NCBI RefSeq assembly: GCF_002837185.1
Contig: NZ_KZ478010.1
Location: 1-54,903 of the forward strand
Reading direction: 5' to 3'
Length of the DNA: 54,903 nt
Source: Pseudomonas fluorescens
GTDB taxonomy: Bacteria; Pseudomonadota; Gammaproteobacteria; Pseudomonadales; Pseudomonadaceae
Part shown: positions 50,375-54,903 of the stretch, piece after piece
Layout of the letters: each line of letters starts with the position of its first letter
Position numbering within the stretch: the stretch's first letter is position 1
Notes under the pieces: model-generated
Seen by the model: the letters and a program-made list of their open reading frames with translations, nothing else
Told to the model about the DNA's origin: nothing
The model's database searches: none
Program-made: the position numbers and the translations under genes

Positions 50375-50527
50375 GGTCGTTACAAGATCATCAGCGTGGC
50401 AGAGCAGCAGCAGGCTAGGCAGATGCTTCGGGAGTTCAGGCGTGCCCCTGAAAATTTGAGTGGTAATTTGATCGGCGTTGACCTACAGGGTGAAGTATTG
50501 CGGGTCTCACCTTGGGCGCGTAATTGA
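50375..50527 (+). pseudogene. Orphan toxin C-terminal fragment 1
   Basis: About 50 codons ending at TGA 50525-50527: RYKIISVAEQQQARQMLREF, then ENLSGNLIGVDLQGEVLRVS. It has no start codon or ribosome site of its own, and its frame upstream is antisense to the regulator remnant. It directly precedes a large immunity-type gene, the arrangement of a displaced CdiA C-terminus with its partner. It is too short to assign an activity. Confidence 0.45.
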
Positions 50528-50545
50528 CTGATGGGGCGTACCAGA

Positions 50546-51412
50546 ATGAAAAAAATAGAAGAAATCCTAGAGCAGCATCGGCACTGGCTGTCTCAGTCGG
50601 ATGGGATGCTGGCTCAAGAGCTTGAGTACCTTGAAGAGGATCTTGCCTGTGACTCCTTGGAGGGGTTGGGCAATGTATCTGATTCATTGGGGATACTTGC
50701 AGTTTGTCACGGTATACAGGGAGAGGTTTCTATTTGTGCCGGTGATATTTCTGGCTGGGAGGAAGTATCCCGCGCGATGATTTACCGCTATTGGGTGCTA
50801 ATGCTCAGAGCTAAGACCTTTTCTAATACGAGCTTTCTTCAAGGCATTAGAAACGCCCCGAATCTGACCAATCAGTTGAGCAATGCAGGTTGCTTACTTG
50901 CAGGTTTCATTGCTGCGGATAGGCATGATCTAGCGGAGTCGGTCGCCGATGTGCTTGTTGGGATGTTAACAGTTGATGGAGCTGTTGATCCCGGCTATCT
51001 CAAAGAGCGTCGATTCGAACCTTTCATGCTGTGGCTCTATTCTGTCTATTCGGGTGGGAATGCACCTGCCCTGATTGAGTCTATGGATCTCGGCATTTAC
51101 AAGAAAGTGATAGACAGTTGGGCAGATGAGCAAAGGCTTGCCGGTGTACTGGACGAGGTATGCCAATATCACTTAGCTAACTCCGAAGATAAGGGCGGGG
51201 CTTGGGACCCGGAGTTCAAAAACCCACCTTTTGATTTGCTGCCTTTGGAGGTTTTCGCAATTTTTAAGGTTCGCCAACAGTGCGGGTTGAAGTCACTTGC
51301 AGTTGCGAATCCCTTGTTATCTATTGAAGTGGCTGCATTGGAGAATCTGGCTTTCACGCCTGATGACATTTCTGTAAGGGTTGAGACAGCCTATAGAAAT
51401 TTCTTCAGCTAA
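50546..51412 (+). CDS. Immunity protein, Imm49-like
   Basis: A protein of 288 residues from ATG 50546, with GGGGCG upstream; an in-frame ATG at 50531 has no ribosome site. It is helical and acidic, starting MKKIEEILEQHRHWLSQSDG and including YLEEDLACDSLEGLGNVSDS and FSNTSFLQGIRNAPNLTNQL. From memory this resembles the Imm49 family of polymorphic-toxin immunity proteins; I could not verify it. The frame is intact over its full length although the toxin in front is only a fragment. It has no signal peptide, so it acts in the cytoplasm. Confidence 0.6.
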   Translation: MKKIEEILEQHRHWLSQSDGMLAQELEYLEEDLACDSLEGLGNVSDSLGILAVCHGIQGEVSICAGDISGWEEVSRAMIYRYWVLMLRAKTFSNTSFLQGIRNAPNLTNQLSNAGCLLAGFIAADRHDLAESVADVLVGMLTVDGAVDPGYLKERRFEPFMLWLYSVYSGGNAPALIESMDLGIYKKVIDSWADEQRLAGVLDEVCQYHLANSEDKGGAWDPEFKNPPFDLLPLEVFAIFKVRQQCGLKSLAVANPLLSIEVAALENLAFTPDDISVRVETAYRNFFS

Positions 51413-51450
51413 AGCACAAATAGAACAATCGGGAACGACCCTGATAAGCG

Positions 51451-51468
51451 ATAGGGGACAGACCACGT
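51451..51468. repeat. Remnant of the GGGGTCAGACCAC element
   Basis: ATAGGGGACAGACCACGT marks a single end of the repeat, without a partner end, between two toxin/immunity modules. Confidence 0.65.
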
Positions 51469-51509
51469 TTTTCGTAGATGTTGATGTGGCTGAATAGCAG
51501 TTCACTTGA

Positions 51510-52070
51510 TGCAAAAGGTGCGCTCTTGATGCAAAAGATACAGCGAAGTTTTTTGAACTTGCTACTGCAGATGACTTGGCTTTAATTAGAGCAAAATATA
51601 ATTTGCCAGATGGGAACAGAATAGGTGTCGCTAGAACAGATATTCCTGGGTTTGAATCTGAGGTTGTCGAAGGCCTTTCACCAGTACTGCGTCGCAATTC
51701 TGGGCTGCCAAGCCTAGATGAACTATACGGAGAGGCAAGAGCGATCAAGTCACCTTATAATAATCCGTTATTTACTCGGCATGCGGAAGAAGATCTATTT
51801 AATAACGTGGCTAATAAAATTGACAGGCAAGGATTAACGTCTGTCCAGTTAGATGGTCGCGTTGTGGATGTGAAAATTTCTAATGCAAGTGGTATCTGCA
51901 ATAAGTGTAGCGCAGGCTTAACTGGTAATAGTGACCTGAATGGGGTGGTTAAACAATTCAGCGAGCGCTATCCTACCCTCCTGCTAAGAGTTACCGCTGA
52001 GGGAGGCGCAGCAATGCCAAATCGTCTAACAGTCCTAGTTAAAGGTGGGAAAATAGTTAATGGACAATAA
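51510..52070 (+). pseudogene. Orphan deaminase-fold toxin fragment 2
   Basis: Open from after an in-frame TGA (51507-51509) to TAA 52068-52070, with no good start. The domain reads FFELATADDLALIRAKYNLP, then GVARTDIPGF, then FTRHAEEDLFNN and GICNKCSAGL. The HAE and CxxC zinc ligands are those of cytidine-deaminase-fold toxins in polymorphic toxin systems. Such toxins deaminate nucleic acids or nucleotides in studied relatives. All key residues are present. A 13-bp direct repeat (CTTGATGCAAAAG at 51505-51517 and 51525-51537), 20 bases apart, shifts frame between LDAKGAL and LDAKDTAKFF. It is therefore a broken join rather than a complete gene. Confidence 0.6.
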
Positions 52071-52527
52071 AGAAGCTCTTAATCTCATTGACAGTATGAG
52101 GTGGATAAAGAAAGCCTCAATTTTTCTTTTGTTGCTTGATTATGCGCTACGTAATCTTGACTCGGCGAGTGGTACGCAAGAAAAGTGTCAAGAGGCAGTT
52201 GATAGATGTTGGCAATGGTTGTCTGATCGAGGGCTCAGTGCTGATGAGTTAGCATATTACCTAGACTCCGATGAGATGCAGGGCGGACCGTTGGCAGAAG
52301 GAAATTTCGCATCTGAAAGTGTAGAGCAAAATAGTTTGATTTTGATTTTGTTGGTGGTCGGTTTTTTTGCTAATAGGGCCTATAAAACTGCAGGACTACA
52401 AGAGCAAATGTCTGAGCCGATATGTGAGGCTGACGAGAGCTCTGCTGTATATATTGTTGATTATATTGAGCGGGTAGGCTTGTCTGATGTGTTGAGCTCT
52501 TATCTGTCGGCTAAAGCTAAGCGTTGA
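52060..52527 (+). CDS. Immunity protein, Imm6-like
   Basis: A protein of 155 residues beginning MDNKEALNLIDSMRWIKKAS. The ATG lies 11 bases inside the end of the deaminase fragment, as in a coupled toxin-immunity pair. It is all helical, with the pattern EKCQEAVDRCWQWLSDRGLS and ADELAYYLDSDE, which resembles the Imm6 family (a Cys-Trp-Trp helix followed by an acidic turn). That family is known from polymorphic toxin loci; the match is from memory. A hydrophobic stretch near residues 90-105 (LILILLVVGFFAN) is probably a buried helix. Intact frame. Confidence 0.6.
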   Translation: MDNKEALNLIDSMRWIKKASIFLLLLDYALRNLDSASGTQEKCQEAVDRCWQWLSDRGLSADELAYYLDSDEMQGGPLAEGNFASESVEQNSLILILLVVGFFANRAYKTAGLQEQMSEPICEADESSAVYIVDYIERVGLSDVLSSYLSAKAKR

Positions 52528-52544
52528 TATGGTTCTACTTTTAA

Positions 52545-52556
52545 GTGTCAGACCAC
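52545..52556. repeat. Short remnant of the GGGGTCAGACCAC element
   Basis: GTGTCAGACCAC, a 12-base trace of the repeat end, lies between the Imm6-like stop and the next toxin fragment. Confidence 0.45.
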
Positions 52557-52564
52557 AGAGATAA

Positions 52565-52920
52565 GGTGCAAAAGCACCTGCCCAGATCGACAGTCCGCCC
52601 GTGAAGAATGGATGGAAGGTTGGTGATGATGTTTATAATCAAACGGCTAAAGGTAAGGATCCTTCTTGGTCTGCTGTCCGGGCTAGGTTTTGGAAAAACG
52701 AGGCATCTGCTCCCGATGCTGCGAGTACATATGGATCAGAGAACCTTGATCGAATGAGTAAAGGGCTCGCACCGCAGCGATATAATGCGGATAAAGGTGG
52801 AGTTGAGTCTATGGAGTTAAGTCACGAACCCATTCCTGCTCGGGATGAGGGAACGACTTTGTTCCTCGTTGGCCGCAAGATCACGCCGCTGTCGATCCTT
52901 ACCGAAAGCCAGGATATTGA
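52565..52920 (+). pseudogene. Orphan HNH-type nuclease toxin fragment 3, frameshifted
   Basis: Open after TAA 52562-52564, with no true start. Text: APAQIDSPPVKNGWKVGDDV, KDPSWSAVRARFWKNEAS, ENLDRMSKGLAPQRYN, GGVESMELSHEPIPARD. Then the frame is wrong: a one-base deletion between about 52841 and 52853 moves the true ending into the next frame, where it reads NDFVPRWPQDHAAVDPYRKP and stops at TGA 52918-52920. The rejoined protein has the SHE and WPQxHAxVDPxR elements of HNH/endonuclease-VII-like toxins common at the C-termini of CDI and Rhs proteins. Without the repair the frame would run to 52927. It is therefore inactive as it stands. Confidence 0.65.
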
Positions 52921-52923
52921 TAA

Positions 52924-53376
52924 ATGACGGAAACACTGTCTTCAATTTTTCAGCAGACTCGAGGGGCTCCGATTAAAGTTGCTGAAGGGCTTGCGCACCC
53001 GATTTTTCAAAAAGAGATTAGGGCAGGCCGAAGCAAATTCTTGGCTCGAAGGTTGAAATCATCTAAACAGCTGGTGTCTGGACTGCGTTTAAAAGTGGTA
53101 AAGGGCGAGCTAGAAGTAAATAACCAGCGTCACTCTGAAATAATTTTATGGTCTGATACTAGCCCGGAGTCAGTTTTTTTTACAGTGGTGTCTAAAAAAG
53201 CTTGCGAACTAAAGGTCTGGAATGTATGGCGTGTGAACGATATTGTGCAGGCTTGGGTTGGGAACGCAGGAATTGTAATAAGTGAGGAGGGTTGCATAAC
53301 AAAATTGGAGTGTAGTGGCGGCACTGAGTTAGTCGACTTTTCTACTTTGGTTTTCCAGATCGAGTCGATTGATTAA
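52924..53376 (+). CDS. Probable immunity protein 3
   Basis: A protein of 150 residues starting MTETLSSIFQQTRGAPIKVA, three bases after the repaired stop of the HNH fragment. It looks like a mixed alpha/beta protein (VSGLRLKVVKGELEVN; ELKVWNVWRVNDIVQAWVGN; GTELVDFSTLVFQIES). I recognise no family. Its place behind a nuclease toxin is the only evidence for an immunity role. Intact, AT-rich, no signal peptide. Confidence 0.55.
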   Translation: MTETLSSIFQQTRGAPIKVAEGLAHPIFQKEIRAGRSKFLARRLKSSKQLVSGLRLKVVKGELEVNNQRHSEIILWSDTSPESVFFTVVSKKACELKVWNVWRVNDIVQAWVGNAGIVISEEGCITKLECSGGTELVDFSTLVFQIESID

Positions 53377-53757
53377 TATTCACTACTCGGTCCAAAAGCA
53401 ACTACTAACGCTCCAAATACACCCAGGTTCATTACGGACTCTGCCGGTAATACTATTGATTTAGATTATACCAAGGGACTCAGGGAAACGAATGTGACGG
53501 TCAAGGGAACGCGTGGTGGTGTTCAGTATCCGTTGCAAGGGAAAACTCCCGATTCTTATGCGAATCTTGGAAATGGGCATGTTGTTGTCTAAGGTCCTGA
53601 GGGGCGTGCGCTATATGATGTGTCTAGCTCTCGGATTAAGGTGGTCGACTGGAACCAAGCTCCGAATGGAACATATTTCCCCAAGAAGGGAAGTGATACA
53701 AAAGCTTTTGAGGGAAATGTTCCTCAGTCGGTTCTTGATAGCTTAGGGTTGAAATGA
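53377..53757 (+). pseudogene. Orphan toxin fragment 4 with internal stop
   Basis: Read in one frame from directly after the previous immunity stop: GPKATTNAPNTPRFITDSAG, VTVKGTRGGVQYPL, SYANLGNGHVVV, a TAA at 53590-53592, then GPEGRALYDVSSSRIKVVDW, NGTYFPKKGSDTKAFEGN, and TGA at 53755-53757. The frame after the stop codon fits the one before, so this is one toxin domain broken by a nonsense change. No start codon. The activity is not recognised. Confidence 0.55.
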
Positions 53758-54281
53758 TGAAAGTTTATCAGGGTAATATTTCTAAAGAGTCGTTGAATCT
53801 GTTTGTTTCAGATATTGGCTCCGGGGAGTTTTTTTCATATGTAGGGCACTTGGTTTCATTAGAACAGGCAATTTCTGTTCTAGGTTTGCTCTCTCCTGAT
53901 TTTATTGAGGTCAGTGGTCACATTTTCTGGCTGCCTAACGCTCAGCAATACGATCCGCAAAAATTTCATTTGAACGGGCTGGTTGAGACCGAATCTAGTA
54001 TGTTGGAACAAAGTACATCGCGTAGAGACGTTGAACGATACAGAAATATTTTTTCAATAAATCAGTTCTTTTCAAAGTGGGAGGATGCACCGGGCCGACC
54101 CGTATTTAAAGTGGGCCTGTCGGAAGAAGATTATCGTCTTTGTCATTTATTTGCTGAACAGATCACTAGATATTGGAAGCGCGCGTTATCCGATGCCTTT
54201 CCAGAGAAGGTATTTCAGTTTGAAATTGCTGACGATCTTCTCGATGAATATGGCGTCTGTCTGACATTCTGGCAGTCGTAG
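53754..54281 (+). CDS. Probable immunity protein 4
   Basis: A protein of 175 residues starting MMKVYQGNISKESLNLFVSD. ATG 53754 overlaps the TGA of toxin fragment 4 (ATGA); a second ATG at 53757 is possible. A soluble mixed alpha/beta protein, with VGHLVSLEQAISVLGLLSPD, SGHIFWLPNAQQYDPQKF and FSINQFFSKWEDAPGRPVF. No family recognised; the immunity role is inferred from coupling to a toxin fragment. Intact frame, AT-rich codons. Confidence 0.55.
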   Translation: MMKVYQGNISKESLNLFVSDIGSGEFFSYVGHLVSLEQAISVLGLLSPDFIEVSGHIFWLPNAQQYDPQKFHLNGLVETESSMLEQSTSRRDVERYRNIFSINQFFSKWEDAPGRPVFKVGLSEEDYRLCHLFAEQITRYWKRALSDAFPEKVFQFEIADDLLDEYGVCLTFWQS

Positions 54282-54364
54282 TTTTAAGAGCGCACAGGAT
54301 GTGTCCGCGCCATTAAAACCACTGCCAGAGACTAAACAATAATTATGCGTTTAGAAATGGTGGA

Positions 54365-54415
54365 GAAATAGGGGTCAGACCACGGTTTGGAAAATAGTGG
54401 TCTGACCCCTATTTC
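54365..54415. repeat. Collapsed GGGGTCAGACCAC element (palindrome)
   Basis: GAAATAGGGGTCAGACCAC (54365-54383) and its exact reverse complement (54397-54415) are a perfect 19-bp inverted repeat around only 13 bases. It looks like the two ends of the element with the middle deleted. It can form a strong hairpin. Confidence 0.8.
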
Positions 54416-54430
54416 CGCAGGCACACATTA

Positions 54431-54730
54431 TGTCCCGCGGTAGAGTACTTTGGTGATGATGGGTTTTATAAAGACGGACCCTATGAATCGGGTGCTAAGG
54501 GCGAGGTGTGGCTGTTCGGCTGGGATAGCACCGGGACTGCTTTCGGTTTCGACAGTGGAGACAACTGGCGATTGTTGGAAATCGACAATATGCGTTGGAT
54601 AACGCGACTTGACTTGTCGTTTCGTCAGTTCGTCGAAGGGGTGTTGGTATGTTATCCACAGCGGCCGATAAGCTTTGCGAATGGAGTTTGGCGCGACTCG
54701 GGAGATGTTTCTTACACCCTATCGGATTAG
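54431..54730 (+). pseudogene. SUKH/SMI1-like immunity protein, C-terminal part only
   Basis: The frame has no start and is open back into the repeat. Text: VEYFGDDGFYKDGPYESG, EVWLFGWDSTGTAFGFDSG, NWRLLEIDNMRWITRLDLSF, FVEGVLVCYPQRPISFANG. The GWDSTGTAFGFDSG...W core is typical of SUKH (SMI1/KNR4) immunity proteins, a large family in toxin loci. About the first third to half is missing, so no function is likely unless it is fused by the repeat to something upstream. It marks the last module before the window edge. Confidence 0.6.
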
Positions 54731-54782
54731 GCATAAAAGCGTGCTGAGCCTAAAAAAGTGGAAAAGGCGCGCATTTATCTGA

Positions 54783-54903
54783 GGGAAATAGGGGTCAGAC
54801 CACGTTTTGCGTTTTTTAGAGTTCAGTGAGGTTGCTCTTTAAAAATATGGTTTATTTTTGGAGAAATAGGGTAGACCACGGTTTTGCGTTTTTAGAGTTT
54901 AGT
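54783..54903. repeat. GGGGTCAGACCAC element, copy F (cut by window edge)
   Basis: Begins GGGAAATAGGGGTCAGACCA at 54783 and follows copy B (49881-50001) base for base with three differences over 121 bases. The two form a long direct repeat about 4.9 kb apart, enclosing the orphan modules. The rest lies outside the window. Confidence 0.85.

Overview
The window looks like chromosome of a Pseudomonas of the fluorescens group. Codon use is GC-rich over most of its length. There are lapA/lapEBC genes of the P. fluorescens type, a pgaABCD operon, and at least seven palindromic REP doublets built on GTGGGAGGGGGCTTGCCCCC or GTAGGAGCGAGCTTGCTCGC. No tRNA, rRNA or CRISPR array was seen.

Layout. 1-6.2 kb: the 5' end of the giant adhesin gene lapA (minus strand, running off the left edge), divergent from its type I secretion genes lapE, lapB and lapC. 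6.4-8.3 kb: a TauD-type dioxygenase and a LysR regulator. 8.5-12.6 kb: an EmrAB/OprM-like drug-efflux operon (DHA2 MFS, HlyD, NodT-type outer-membrane channel). 12.6-14.2 kb: a hipBA pair on the minus strand. 14.3-17.2 kb: a DUF3142 protein and a large exported helical-repeat protein. 17.4-20.8 kb: a GT39-like membrane glycosyltransferase, a DUF2789 protein and a Fic protein. 20.8-21.4 kb: a ParDE-like pair. 21.5-22.0 kb: a small protein behind a strongly structured leader. 22.2-27.3 kb: a MarR-controlled fusaric-acid-type efflux operon (FUSC, DUF1656, HlyD, NodT). 27.4-29.8 kb: a small membrane protein and a DUF945 protein. 30.3-36.6 kb: pgaABCD. 37.1-49.3 kb: a two-partner secretion system, with a CdiB-like transporter, a 3417-residue CdiA-like exoprotein and a small immunity gene.

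The last 5.5 kb (49.4-54.9 kb) is AT-richer accessory DNA and the most unusual part. It holds a row of displaced C-terminal toxin fragments, each followed by a candidate immunity gene. Four immunity frames are intact and a fifth, SUKH-like, lacks its start. All four toxin fragments lack a start, one is frameshifted and one has an internal stop. The modules are interspersed with copies or remnants of a repeat whose ends read GGGAAATAGGGGTCAGACCAC and its reverse complement. Two copies about 99 percent identical over 121 nt (my alignment by eye: three differences) bracket the array 4.9 kb apart. Before the array lies a run of ten units with an exact 11-nt period. It reads like a store of immunity genes left behind by successive swaps of the CdiA C-terminus.

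Much of the core content concerns surface attachment: LapA on the cell surface, PNAG-type polysaccharide from Pga, and the CdiA-like filament. Two efflux operons and two toxin-antitoxin pairs lie between these blocks.
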